64,000 nucleotides of DNA, from positions 124,001 to 188,000 of the forward strand of contig JAUJMO010000003.1 of assembly GCA_030446805.1 (NCBI GenBank), in the 5' to 3' direction. Source of the DNA: Caulobacteraceae bacterium (GTDB lineage: Bacteria; Pseudomonadota; Alphaproteobacteria; Caulobacterales; Caulobacteraceae). The position numbers were made by a program, and so were the translations under genes. Numbering within the stretch: the stretch's first letter is position 1; each line of letters opens with the position of its first letter. The notes under the pieces were generated by a model. It searched no databases and was not told where the DNA came from. It saw nothing but the letters and a program-made list of their open reading frames with translations. Below, piece after piece: positions 1 to 8,012 of the stretch.

Positions 1-148
1 CCACACGATCAGCCTGCCGCACCACCTCGGGCCGGTCGGTCACCACCACCCGGGTCTGGACGCCGGATCGGCGCGCAGCCTCGTTCAGCGCCCGCTCCGC
101 CGAGCGGAGATTGCCGGACCCATAGTCGATCAACGCCACCGTTTGCAT
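1..148 (-). CDS. hisH: Imidazole glycerol phosphate synthase subunit HisH (N-terminal part)
   Basis: Only the first 49 codons are inside the window; the gene runs off the left edge. The N-terminus reads MQTVALIDYGSGNLRSAERA, the typical opening strand of class I glutamine amidotransferases of the HisH type (ALIDYGxGNLxS). HisH releases ammonia from glutamine for HisF in step 5 of histidine synthesis. It begins 4 nt after the hisB stop codon, so the two are one transcript. The catalytic Cys-His-Glu residues lie outside the window. Confidence 0.9.
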   Translation of the reverse strand, partial: MQTVALIDYGSGNLRSAERALNEAARRSGVQTRVVVTDRPEVVRQADRV

Positions 149-152
149 GGGC

Positions 153-743
153 CTAGAGCACCCCCTTGGTGCTTACTGCCGCGCCGCCCGCCTTGGGGTC
201 GATCTCGACCGCGGTGCGCAGCGCACGCGCCAGCGCCTTGAACCCGCTCTCCGCGATGTGGTGATTGTTCACGCCGTACAGCGTCTCCAGGTGCACGGTC
301 GCGCCCAGGTTCATCGCCACCGCATGGTGGAACTCGCGGAACAGCTCCGTGTCGAAGTCGCCGATCTTGTCCCGCGTGAACTGCACCCTCCATACCAGGT
401 AGGGTCGTCCAGACAGGTCCACCGCGCAGCGCGTCAGCGTCTCGTCCATGGGCGCATAGGCGTGTCCGAACCGCCGGACCCCTCGAAAGCCGGGCAGGGC
501 CTGGGCCAGCGCCTGGCCCAGCACGATGCCCGTGTCCTCCACCGTGTGGTGTTGGTCGATGTGCAGGTCGCCCTGGGTCTCGACGTCCAGATCGAAGCCG
601 GCGTGGCGCGCGAAGCCGTCCAGCATGTGGTCGAAGAAGCCCACGCCGGTGGCCACCCGGGCCTGGCCCGTCCCGTCCAGGTCCACGCGCACCCGAACGC
701 GCGTCTCCCGCGTCTCCCGCGAGATCTCGCCGACCCGGTTCAC
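153..743 (-). CDS. hisB: Imidazoleglycerol-phosphate dehydratase HisB
   Basis: 196 residues, the usual length for a monofunctional IGP dehydratase. The family's metal-binding signatures are present: [38 protein letters not shown], and the repeat EFHHAVAMN and NNHHIAE. It catalyses the sixth step of histidine synthesis using two Mn ions. The GTG start at 743 is chosen because it overlaps the upstream kinase's TGA as GTGA and leaves a normal HisB N-terminus; the frame is open further upstream, but that stretch is unlike HisB. hisH follows 4 nt downstream. Confidence 0.95.
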   Translation of the reverse strand: MNRVGEISRETRETRVRVRVDLDGTGQARVATGVGFFDHMLDGFARHAGFDLDVETQGDLHIDQHHTVEDTGIVLGQALAQALPGFRGVRRFGHAYAPMDETLTRCAVDLSGRPYLVWRVQFTRDKIGDFDTELFREFHHAVAMNLGATVHLETLYGVNNHHIAESGFKALARALRTAVEIDPKAGGAAVSTKGVL

Positions 744-1726
744 AGTCCCGCCGCCCGCGCCAGCTCGGCCAGCGAGGTCTCCGGACGCGGCCCGTAATGC
801 GCGATCACCTCCGCCGCCGCGATGTGGCCCAGCCGAGCGCAGTCCCGCGGCGCCCGCCCGTGGGTGCGCCCATAGAGGAAGCCGGCCGCGTATTGATCCC
901 CCGCCCCGGTGGTGTCGATCACGCGCGCCACCGGCTCCGCCGCCACGGCTTCCGCCTCGCCCGCCGTCACCGCCACCGAGCCGTTCGCGCCGCGGGTGAC
1001 TCCCGCCGCGCGCACCCGGGTCCGCAGGCGCTCGACCGCCACATCGAAGTCGCACTCGAACAGGGCGCACAACTCCGCCTCATTGGCGAACAGGACGTCG
1101 ACCTCGCCCAGGAAGCTCAGCAGCTCCGCCCGGTGCCCCACGACGACAAAGGTGTCCGACAGCGTGAGCGCCACCTCGCGCCCGGCCTGGTGCGCCAGCC
1201 CCGCCGCCTTGCGGAAGGCCTCTCGCGCCGTGTCGCTGTTGAACAGATAGCCTTCCAGGAACACCAGAGCGCTGTCGGCCACCACCGCCGGGTCCACGTC
1301 GTCTGGACCAAGCAGGTTCGACGCTCCAAGGAAGGTGGTCATGGTCCGGTGCCCGTCCGGCGTCACGTTGATCATGCACCGCCCCGTCGCCGCCCGCGCC
1401 CGCTCCAGCGGCAGGCTCTCGAACCGCACCCCGATGGCCCGGATGTCGTGCGCAAAAGCGCCGCCCAGGGCGTCGTCCGCCACCTTTCCCATATAGGCCC
1501 CGCGGCCGCCCAGGCTGGCCAGCCCCGCCATGGTGTTGGCCGCCGACCCGCCGGACGCCTGCACGCGCGGTCCCATGCGCTCGTACAGCGCCTCGGCGCG
1601 GGCTTCGTCGACCAGCACCATGCTGCCCTTCTCCAGTCCTTCCTGCGACAGAAAGGCCTCGTCCGCAGGCGCGATGATGTCCACCAGGGCGTTGCCGATC
1701 CCGGCCACGTCGTATTGCGAGGTCAT
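740..1726 (-). CDS. PfkB-family carbohydrate kinase, adenosine kinase-like
   Basis: 328 residues with the ribokinase/PfkB fold. The N-terminus [18 protein letters not shown] and the substrate-lid motif [16 protein letters not shown] are those of the adenosine kinase-like branch. Near the C-terminus lies PfkB signature 2, [16 protein letters not shown], whose Asp is the catalytic base. Family knowledge says it phosphorylates a nucleoside or sugar with ATP; adenosine is the best guess but the substrate is inferred. It heads a hisB-hisH transcript with a 4-nt overlap. ATG at 1726. Confidence 0.85.
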   Translation of the reverse strand: MTSQYDVAGIGNALVDIIAPADEAFLSQEGLEKGSMVLVDEARAEALYERMGPRVQASGGSAANTMAGLASLGGRGAYMGKVADDALGGAFAHDIRAIGVRFESLPLERARAATGRCMINVTPDGHRTMTTFLGASNLLGPDDVDPAVVADSALVFLEGYLFNSDTAREAFRKAAGLAHQAGREVALTLSDTFVVVGHRAELLSFLGEVDVLFANEAELCALFECDFDVAVERLRTRVRAAGVTRGANGSVAVTAGEAEAVAAEPVARVIDTTGAGDQYAAGFLYGRTHGRAPRDCARLGHIAAAEVIAHYGPRPETSLAELARAAGL

Positions 1727-1774
1727 TGAGGCTGTTCAGAAAGCTGCAAGCTGCGCTCTATAGGCCGGTCTCCC

Positions 1775-2116
1775 ATGTGCGCAAACCGACGAGCGTGGAG
1801 CCTGGCCGCCGCCCTGTTGCTGGTCGGGGCGCCCGCGTGGGCGCAACCGGCCAAGCATACGCCCACGGTACCCCTCCTGATCGGCGCCGGCGAGGCCGAA
1901 GCCGTAATCCGCCTGGGCCGCCCCGACATCGCCCGCCGCGAAGCCGGCGGCGCCGTCTGGACCTATCGCCGCCCCAGCTGCGCCTTGTTCCTCTATCTGC
2001 GCGCCCAAGGCCCTGACCTCCGCGTCACCGGCGCAGCCGCCGGCCCCCGCCGCCGAGGCCAGCCCGCCCCCGACACCAACGCCTGCCTCGCGGCGGTGGC
2101 GGCGGACAAGCGCTGA
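1775..2116 (+). CDS. Small exported protein of unknown function
   Basis: 113 residues. An N-terminal signal peptide (RRAWSLAAALLLVGAPAWA, cleavage near AWA-QP) is followed by a short domain containing GAGEAEAVIRLGRPDIARRE and VWTYRRPSCALFLYL. This resembles the outer-membrane assembly lipoprotein-like fold in which a 'G.P......G..W.Y' segment recurs, but there is no lipobox Cys. It is divergent from the kinase gene (48 bp apart) so both promoters share that gap. No specific function can be assigned. Confidence 0.7.
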   Translation: MCANRRAWSLAAALLLVGAPAWAQPAKHTPTVPLLIGAGEAEAVIRLGRPDIARREAGGAVWTYRRPSCALFLYLRAQGPDLRVTGAAAGPRRRGQPAPDTNACLAAVAADKR

Positions 2117-2197
2117 CTCCTCCCACCCGTTCGGCCCGGAACAGGGGCGAAGCGCAGACGCCTTCGCCCGCCTGGCGCGTTGCGCTAAGCACCCCGG

Positions 2198-3058
2198 ATG
2201 CGCATCGCCATTCTCACGCCCGACCCTGCTGATCCTGCGCGCGAGAGCCGCTGGGACCAAGTGTTCGCCCGCATGGCCGACCCCCTGACCGCAGCCGGCG
2301 CTCAGGTGGACGGTCCCGCCTGGACGGATGGGGGCGACCTCACCGGGTATGACCTTGTCCTACCGCTCAAAGTCTGGGGGTATCACCGCGCGGGCGACCG
2401 CTGGGCCGGGCAGGTCTCCGCCTGGGAGGCCGCGGGCGTCCGCGTGCAGAACCCCGCTTCCGTGCTTCTCTGGAACGCCGACAAGGGCTATCTCGGCCGC
2501 CTCGCCGAGCGCGGCGCCCCCGTGCCCTCCACCCTTTACGTCGACCGCGTCACCCCCGAAGCCATGGCCGGGGCCGCTGCAAGTTTCGGGACCGAGCGTT
2601 TGGTGGCTAAGCCCCGCGTTTCCGCCAGCGCCTACCAGACGCTGCGCTGGTCACCCGGCGAGCCGCTGGACACGGGCCCGCAGGGCCCGGCCCTGATCCA
2701 GCCCTATCTGCCCGCCATCGAGCAGCACGGCGAGCTGTCGATGTTCTTTCTCGGGGGCGCATACAGCCACGCCGTGCGCAAGGTGCCCCGCTCCGGCGAC
2801 TTCCGGGTTCAGCCCGAGTACGAGGGGGTCATCAACGCCGCCGACCCCTCGCCGGACGAGCAGGCCGCCGCCGCAGCCATCCTGGCCGCGGTTCAGGAGC
2901 CCCTCCTCTATGCGCGCGTGGACCTCGTCCGCGGCCTGGACGACCGCCCCGTCCTCATGGAGCTCGAACTCGTGGAACCTGACCTCTACCTGGGTCACGC
3001 CCCCGATCGCGGTCGCCGCTTCGTCGAAGCCGTGCTGGACAGGGCGAAGTCCGCCTAG
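2198..3058 (+). CDS. ATP-grasp domain protein (RimK/glutathione synthetase-like)
   Basis: 286 residues. An N-terminal Rossmann-like part (MRIAILTPDPADPARESRW) precedes an ATP-grasp core: NADKGYLGRLAERGAPVPST (lid and hinge), RLVAKPRVSASAY (ATP-binding Lys), ALIQPYLPAIEQHGELSMFF, and a C-terminal metal-binding strand PVLMELELVEPDLYLG in which the Glu residues replace the usual E-x-N-x pair. Such enzymes join a carboxylate to an amine using ATP; neither substrate is evident. It stands alone between an exported protein and nth. Confidence 0.75.
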   Translation: MRIAILTPDPADPARESRWDQVFARMADPLTAAGAQVDGPAWTDGGDLTGYDLVLPLKVWGYHRAGDRWAGQVSAWEAAGVRVQNPASVLLWNADKGYLGRLAERGAPVPSTLYVDRVTPEAMAGAAASFGTERLVAKPRVSASAYQTLRWSPGEPLDTGPQGPALIQPYLPAIEQHGELSMFFLGGAYSHAVRKVPRSGDFRVQPEYEGVINAADPSPDEQAAAAAILAAVQEPLLYARVDLVRGLDDRPVLMELELVEPDLYLGHAPDRGRRFVEAVLDRAKSA

Positions 3059-3091
3059 GGCAGGGCGAGCTCCTTCGGCTCCTCCTCTCCC

Positions 3092-3188
3092 GCTCTCCCG
3101 GCGAAAGCCGCGGTCCACCCCCGCCGCAGACGCCTCCCGGGAGAGAGCGCGTGACACCACGATGACCCCGGCTCACGCCGGGGAGAGC
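3092..3188. repeat. Inverted pair of a GC-rich intergenic palindrome
   Basis: Two copies of one sequence lie head to head in the gap after the ATP-grasp gene: 3092-3115 (CTCCCGGCGAAAGCCGCGGT core) and 3164-3188, which on the other strand reads CTCCCCGGCGTGAGCCGGGG. Each copy is itself a short hairpin (CCGGC-x-GCCGG). The same unit occurs again as an inverted pair at 11226-11372. They fall between convergent genes and may act as terminators or be a REP-like family. Confidence 0.7.
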
Positions 3189-3225
3189 AGGCCGGGGGGT
3201 ATGGAAGGAGCGCAGGGCCGAGCGC

Positions 3226-3894
3226 TTAGGCCCCAAGATAGGCCGGCGCGGTGGGGCACAGGTCCGCCACGGGGCAGGTTTCGCATTTGGGTCGCCGCGC
3301 CACACACACATAGCGTCCGTGTAGGATCAGCCAGTGGTGCGCGCGCGTCAGGTAAGGCGCCGGCGTCACGCGCATGAGGTCCGCCTCCACCGCGTGCGGC
3401 GTCTTGCCGTTGCTCAACGCCAAGCGCCAGCTCACCCTGAAAACGTGGGTGTCCACCGCGATGGCAGGTTCCACCCCCAGCTCGTTCAGCACCACGCTGG
3501 CCGTCTTGCGCCCGACGCCCGGCAGGGCCTGCATCGCCTCCCGGTCCAGCGGAACCTGGCCCCCGTGCCGCTCCAGCACCTGCTGCGACAGCGCGATCAC
3601 GTTCTTGGCCTTGGTGTTGAACAGCCCGATGCTCCGGATGAAGGGTGTCAGCCCTTCCACCCCCAGCGCCGCCATCTTCGCCGGCGTGTCCGCGACCTGG
3701 AACAGAGGGCCCGTCGCCTTGTTGACCGAGACGTCAGTCGCTTGGGCCGACAGCACCACGGAGACCAGCAGGGTGAAGGGATCGAGGTATTCGAGCTCGG
3801 GCTTGGGCGCAGGCTCGATGGCCTCGAAGCGGCCAAAGATCTCCGCGACGCGCGGATCTCCCGGCTCCACGGCCGGCGCGTCGGGCTGCGTCAT
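3226..3894 (-). CDS. nth: Endonuclease III
   Basis: 222 residues. The helix-hairpin-helix LPGVGRKTASVVLNE contains the catalytic Lys, and VDTHVFRV the catalytic Asp. The C-terminus carries the 4Fe-4S loop with spacing C-x6-C-x2-C-x5-C (CVARRPKCETCPVADLC). It removes oxidised pyrimidines from DNA and nicks the abasic site. It is divergent from the DUF2244 gene, an arrangement common in alphaproteobacteria. Confidence 0.95.
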   Translation of the reverse strand: MTQPDAPAVEPGDPRVAEIFGRFEAIEPAPKPELEYLDPFTLLVSVVLSAQATDVSVNKATGPLFQVADTPAKMAALGVEGLTPFIRSIGLFNTKAKNVIALSQQVLERHGGQVPLDREAMQALPGVGRKTASVVLNELGVEPAIAVDTHVFRVSWRLALSNGKTPHAVEADLMRVTPAPYLTRAHHWLILHGRYVCVARRPKCETCPVADLCPTAPAYLGA

Positions 3895-3939
3895 CGGGAC
3901 GATTGGCGCCGTCGCCGTTCGACGGCTATCGAGGAGCTC

Positions 3940-4416
3940 GTGACCACCGCCGCCCTATACATGGACGCGACCATCACGCCCAACCGCTCGCTCAGTCCGC
4001 GGGGCTTCGCCCTGCTGCTCACCGCGCTGGTGGCGATCAACGGCGCCACCGCCACCCTGTTCTGGATCGCGGGCGCCTGGCCGGTGCCGGTGTTCCTGGG
4101 CCTGGACGTCCTGGCGGTCTTCGTCGCGTTCAAGGTCAGCTACCGCGCCGCCCGCCTGAGCGAACGCGTCCAGGTCTCCGCGGACGAGGTCCGCGTCCGC
4201 TACGAGGCCCCCAACGCCGCCCGAACCGTCTGGACGTCGCCCACCGCCTTCACGGGCGTGGCGCTGGAGGACGTCGACGCCCACCATTCCCGCGTCCGCC
4301 TCACCTTGTCCGGCCGCAAGCTGACGGTCGGCGGCGCCCTCAGCCCCAAGGAGCGCATGGCGTTCGGTCGCGCGCTGGAGTCCGCCGTCCAGCGCGCGCG
4401 CAGCGAGCGGTGGTGA
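3940..4416 (+). CDS. DUF2244 membrane protein
   Basis: 158 residues if translation begins at GTG 3940; 151 if at ATG 3961. The longer form is preferred because GAGGAG lies just upstream and because the family's conserved opening (aromatic-DAxITPxRSLSPRGF) would then be preceded by residues. Two transmembrane helices follow, at about residues 22-60 (GFALLLTALVAINGATATLF and VPVFLGLDVLAVFVAFKVSY), then a soluble beta-rich domain. This matches DUF2244, a family of unknown function usually next to nth. Confidence 0.8.
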   Translation: MTTAALYMDATITPNRSLSPRGFALLLTALVAINGATATLFWIAGAWPVPVFLGLDVLAVFVAFKVSYRAARLSERVQVSADEVRVRYEAPNAARTVWTSPTAFTGVALEDVDAHHSRVRLTLSGRKLTVGGALSPKERMAFGRALESAVQRARSERW

Positions 4417-4465
4417 CCATCCTCCCCGGTCCCGAAGAGGACGGGGGAGGATCGCGGGCGAGGAG

Positions 4466-5770
4466 TCAGAGGATGAAGCGGCTGAGGTCCGCGTTCCCCG
4501 CCAGCTCGCCGACGTGCTGGCGCACATAGGCCGCGTCCACCGTGATCGTCTGGCCGGTCAGGTCGGCGGCGCGGAAGCTCACATCCTCCACCACCTTCTC
4601 CAGCACCGTCTGCAGCCGGCGGGCGCCGATGTTCTCCACCGAGCCGTTCACCTCCACGGCCGCGTCCGCCAGCGCCTCGACCGCCTCGTCCGTGAACTCC
4701 AGGTTCACCCCTTCGGTGTCCAGCAAGGCCTTGTGCTGCCGGATCAGATTGGCCTCCGGCTCCGTCAGGATCCGCCGCATGTCCTCGCGCGAGAGCGCCT
4801 TGAGCTCCACCCGGATCGGCAGCCGTCCCTGCAGCTCGGGCAGGAGATCGCTGGGCTTGGCCACATGAAAGGCCCCCGAGGCGATGAACAGAATGTGGTC
4901 CGTCTTCACCGGCCCGTACTTGGTGGCCACCGTGGTGCCCTCGATCAAGGGCAGCAGGTCGCGCTGCACCCCCTCGCGGCTGACCTCCGCCCCGCTCCGC
5001 CCTTCCGAGCGGGACGCGACCTTGTCGATCTCGTCGATGAAGACGATGCCCGCGTTCTCCGCCAGGTCCAGCGCCTCCTTGGTCAGCGCCTCCTGGTCCA
5101 GCAGCTTTTCGCTCTCCTCGGCGACCAGCGGCGTGTGCGCTTCCTTGACCGTGGTCCGCACCGTCTTGGTGCGCCCGCCCATGGCCTTGCCCAGCATCTC
5201 CGACAGGTTCAGGACCCCGATGTTGGGCTGCCCCGGCACCTCGAAACCGCCCAAGGGCGAGGCGGTCTCCGCCAGGCTGATCTCCACCTCCTTGTTGTCC
5301 AGCTCCCCGGTCCGCAGCCGTCGGCGGAAGCTGTCGCGCGTCGCCGGCCCGGAGCCCGGCCCCACCAGCGCGTCCAGGATTCGCTCCTCGGCCGCCGCCT
5401 CCGCCCGGGTGGTCACCGCCGCCCGGCGCTTTTCCCGCACCATGCCCATGGCGGCCTCGACCAGGTCGCGCACGATCTGCTCCACGTCGCGCCCGACATA
5501 GCCCACCTCCGTGAACTTGGTGGCCTCCACCTTCAGGAAGGGCGCCTGCGCCAGCTTGGCCAGCCGCCGCGCGATCTCCGTCTTGCCCACCCCCGTGGGC
5601 CCGATCATCAGTATGTTCTTGGGCGTCACCTCGTCGCGCAGGTCGGGGGCGACCCGCCGCCGCCGCCAGCGGTTGCGCAGGGCGATGGCCACGGCCCGCT
5701 TGGCGTCGGCATGCCCCACGATGAAGCGGTCCAACTCTGAAACGATCTCTCGGGGTGAAAACTCGGTCAT
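4466..5770 (-). CDS. hslU: HslU, ATPase subunit of the HslVU protease
   Basis: 434 residues, full length. AAA+ signatures are all present: Walker [19 protein letters not shown], Walker [13 protein letters not shown], the pore motif GYVGRD, and sensor-2 region [11 protein letters not shown]. The C-terminus DLSRFIL is the tail that docks into HslV. HslU unfolds proteins and feeds them to HslV. In most genomes it directly follows hslV; here 504 bp containing an inserted cassette separate them. Confidence 0.97.
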   Translation of the reverse strand: MTEFSPREIVSELDRFIVGHADAKRAVAIALRNRWRRRRVAPDLRDEVTPKNILMIGPTGVGKTEIARRLAKLAQAPFLKVEATKFTEVGYVGRDVEQIVRDLVEAAMGMVREKRRAAVTTRAEAAAEERILDALVGPGSGPATRDSFRRRLRTGELDNKEVEISLAETASPLGGFEVPGQPNIGVLNLSEMLGKAMGGRTKTVRTTVKEAHTPLVAEESEKLLDQEALTKEALDLAENAGIVFIDEIDKVASRSEGRSGAEVSREGVQRDLLPLIEGTTVATKYGPVKTDHILFIASGAFHVAKPSDLLPELQGRLPIRVELKALSREDMRRILTEPEANLIRQHKALLDTEGVNLEFTDEAVEALADAAVEVNGSVENIGARRLQTVLEKVVEDVSFRAADLTGQTITVDAAYVRQHVGELAGNADLSRFIL

Positions 5771-5776
5771 GGGCAG

Positions 5777-5812
5777 GGGTTCTTCACGAAGGGCACGAAG
5801 GAGACACGAAGG
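5777..5812. repeat. Left terminal inverted repeat of the GxxExxY cassette
   Basis: The 36-bp arm begins 6 nt upstream of the hslU start codon. It contains the words TTCTTCACGAAGG, CACGAAGG and ACACGAAGG, a short internal periodicity of about 11 nt. It lies in the hslU leader and leaves little room for a normal ribosome-binding site in front of hslU. Confidence 0.8.
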
Positions 5813-5821
5813 ACGCCACGG

Positions 5822-6229
5822 TCAGAGGATGATCCGGCGGATTCCGTCGCTGAGACGGACGGAGTTGAAGTTGATTAGAAAGCCCAGGCGGCGCTCCGAG
5901 AAGCGGAGATAGGTGAGAACCTGGGAAAGGTGGACGGGCGAGAGCCCGTCAACGGATTTGATCTCCACGATCACCGCCCCGCCGACGAGCAGATCCATGC
6001 GATAGCCGACCTGGAGTTTGACGGACCGGTAGACGACGGTAAACGGAACCTGCTGCTCGACCTGGAGTCCCGCCTCCCGGAGTTCCTCGGCCAGGCAGTG
6101 CTCGTACACCGTTTCCAGCAGTCCGGGCCCTAACGTGCGATGCACCCTGAAGCTGGCGTCGAGGATAGCCCGACCGATCCGCTCCACGCCGGGGGAGATC
6201 GGCCGATGCCCGTCGCGCCCTTCGTGCAT
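5822..6229 (-). CDS. GxxExxY-family protein (PD-(D/E)XK nuclease-like)
   Basis: 135 residues. The family motif GPGLLETVYEHCL (G-x2-E-x2-Y variant) sits at about residues 33-46. A PD-(D/E)XK-type active site is visible further on: YRMDLLVGG followed by AVIVEIKSV, giving D and E-x-K. Homologues are annotated GxxExxY proteins (nuclease-superfamily fold, role unknown). The ATG at 6229 lies inside the right inverted repeat; an in-frame GTG lies about 13 codons downstream. The gene is visibly less GC-rich than its neighbours, suggesting transfer. Confidence 0.85.
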   Translation of the reverse strand: MHEGRDGHRPISPGVERIGRAILDASFRVHRTLGPGLLETVYEHCLAEELREAGLQVEQQVPFTVVYRSVKLQVGYRMDLLVGGAVIVEIKSVDGLSPVHLSQVLTYLRFSERRLGFLINFNSVRLSDGIRRIIL

Positions 6230-6254
6230 CCTTCGTGTCCTTGGTGAAGAACCC
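6219..6254. repeat. Right terminal inverted repeat of the GxxExxY cassette
   Basis: This arm is complementary to 5777-5812 at 32 of 36 positions. It ends 20 nt before the hslV stop codon region and contains the start codon of the GxxExxY gene, so the gene's translation signals are carried by the repeat itself. Confidence 0.8.
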
Positions 6255-6274
6255 GGCCCCGGCGCCGCCCTTCG

Positions 6275-6820
6275 TCACGCCTCGATCCGCTCCAGCACGA
6301 GGTTGCCGTTGGTGTAGACGCAGATCTCCGCCGCGATCGCCATGGCGCGGCGCGCGATGGTCTCCGCGTCCAGCTCCGTATCGGCCAGGGCCCTCGCCGC
6401 TGCGAGCGCGAACTGCCCGCCCGAGCCGATCGCCGCCACCCCGTGCTCCGGCTCCAGCACGTCCCCGGCGCCGGTCACCGTGTACAGCCCCTCCCGGTCC
6501 GCCACGATCAGCATGGCCTCCAGCCGCCGCAGATAGCGGTCCGTGCGCCAGTCCTTGGCCAGCTCCACGCAGGCGCGCGCCAGCTGCCCGGGATAGGTCT
6601 CCAGCTTGGCCTCCAGCCGCTCCAAAAGCGTAAAGGCGTCCGCCGTGGCCCCCGCGAACCCCGCCACCACCTTGCCGTTCTGCAGGGTGCGCACTTTTCG
6701 CGCCGCGCTCTTGACCACCGTAGGCCCGAGCGAGACTTGGCCGTCGCCGGCCACCACGGTTGTCCCGCCCTTGCGCACGGCCAGGATGGTCGTGCCGTGC
6801 CAATTCGGAAACTCGGACAT
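6275..6820 (-). CDS. hslV: HslV, peptidase subunit of the HslVU protease
   Basis: 181 residues from ATG 6820. The mature N-terminal threonine nucleophile is in [13 protein letters not shown], after a short propeptide (MSEFPNWHG), as in other alphaproteobacteria. [13 protein letters not shown] and [16 protein letters not shown] are conserved HslV blocks. It forms a double hexameric proteolytic chamber with HslU. An earlier in-frame ATG at 6877 would add 19 unlikely residues. The isoaspartyl peptidase gene ends 46 bp upstream. Confidence 0.96.
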   Translation of the reverse strand: MSEFPNWHGTTILAVRKGGTTVVAGDGQVSLGPTVVKSAARKVRTLQNGKVVAGFAGATADAFTLLERLEAKLETYPGQLARACVELAKDWRTDRYLRRLEAMLIVADREGLYTVTGAGDVLEPEHGVAAIGSGGQFALAAARALADTELDAETIARRAMAIAAEICVYTNGNLVLERIEA

Positions 6821-6866
6821 GGCCGCCGATGTGGCGGCCCGCCGACCCGCGATCAAGCAGGGACGA

Positions 6867-7754
6867 TCAATCCTCAAAAGCCGCTGAGGTGATCCGGCCG
6901 TCGGGGAACAGCGCCGCCCGCTTCATCCCCTGGCTGTTGTACGGCATGGCGATCCGTCCGTCCCGGTCCACGGCGATCAAGCCGCCGTCTCCGCCCAAGG
7001 CGCCGACCGATCCGATCGCCGCCTCCGCCGCCGCTGAGAGGTCCTGCCCCGCCCAGCGCAGCCGATGGGCCACCTGCACGGCGGTCGCGGTGCGCAGGAA
7101 GAACTCGCCGCTTCCCGTTGACGACACGGCCACCTGATCGTCCGCCCAGGTCCCCGCGCCGATCACCGGGGTGTCGCCCACCCGGCCAGGCATCTTATCG
7201 AACACGCCTCCGGTCGAGGTGCCGGCCGCCAGCCGCCCGTCCCGGTCCAGCACCGCACAGCCCACCGTGCCGTGCGTCAGCCGCGCCCCCGTGGCGTGAT
7301 TGTCCTCATCCGCGCCGGCGTGGATGAACCAGTCACCCGGCTCGCCCGGGATTGGCTCCATGTCCTGCTCGCCCGCGAACATGGCCGCGCCTTCGCCGGC
7401 CAGCAGCACATGATGCGTCCGTTCCATCACCGCCCGAGCGGTGCGTACCGGGCTTATAAAGCCCTGCAGCGCGGCCACGGCCCCCGCCCGAGCCGTGGGC
7501 CCGTCCATCAGGCTCGCGTCCAGCTCGTAGCGCCCGGCGGTGTTGGGCGAAGCGCCTCGCCCCGCGACATATAGGCCCGAAGCCTCAAGCTGGGCGATCG
7601 TCTCCACCACCACGTCCAGCGCCGAGGCCCCTCCGGCCAGCCGGTCCCGCCCGGCCTCGACCAGCCTGCGCATGTGCGCCACCTCGACCGAATAGTCCCG
7701 CCCTCTCTGGGCGCCCGCTCCGCCGTGCAGCACGAGTGCGAACCTGTCCGCCAT
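6867..7754 (-). CDS. iaaA: Isoaspartyl peptidase/L-asparaginase (Ntn hydrolase)
   Basis: 295 residues. LVLHGGAG near the start and [20 protein letters not shown] in the middle identify plant-type asparaginases; autocleavage before Thr163 would create the nucleophile. [12 protein letters not shown] and [10 protein letters not shown] complete the active site. It hydrolyses isoaspartyl dipeptides and asparagine, so it repairs or recycles damaged protein. Its position just upstream of hslV hints at shared protein-quality control, though this is inference. Confidence 0.9.
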   Translation of the reverse strand: MADRFALVLHGGAGAQRGRDYSVEVAHMRRLVEAGRDRLAGGASALDVVVETIAQLEASGLYVAGRGASPNTAGRYELDASLMDGPTARAGAVAALQGFISPVRTARAVMERTHHVLLAGEGAAMFAGEQDMEPIPGEPGDWFIHAGADEDNHATGARLTHGTVGCAVLDRDGRLAAGTSTGGVFDKMPGRVGDTPVIGAGTWADDQVAVSSTGSGEFFLRTATAVQVAHRLRWAGQDLSAAAEAAIGSVGALGGDGGLIAVDRDGRIAMPYNSQGMKRAALFPDGRITSAAFED

Positions 7755-8012
7755 GGTGTCTCTCCGGCTGGTGTGGGCCGGCTCCCATGCGCCAGCGTCC
7801 GCCCCTGTTCAACCCTGCACCCACTGGAGCGCTGCTCAACCACACCTCCGCCAAGGCGATCCGCCGTCCCGAAGCTCCCGAAGAGAACGGCGCGCGCGTT
7901 GCTCTCCAAAGGAGGTCTCGCTACATGCACGCTGTCCCGCGAGGTTCCGCCCCGCCCTTCCACCGCTTCGCGGTCCCGCTCCCCCGCAAGCGGGTGGGGA
8001 ACAACGGCCCCC

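Larger units (their letters stand above)
5777..6254. mobile_element. Candidate mini-mobile cassette with 36-bp terminal inverted repeats
   Basis: The 478-bp unit is bounded by 5777-5812 and 6219-6254. Written outward-in, both ends start GGGTTCTTCAC and then contain AAGG and two CACGAAGG words; 32 of 36 bases agree. Between them is a single gene of the GxxExxY family in the hslVU orientation. Removing the unit would leave hslV and hslU about 26 nt apart, the normal spacing. I see no clear target-site duplication. Mobility is inferred from the inverted ends and the disrupted operon. Confidence 0.7.
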
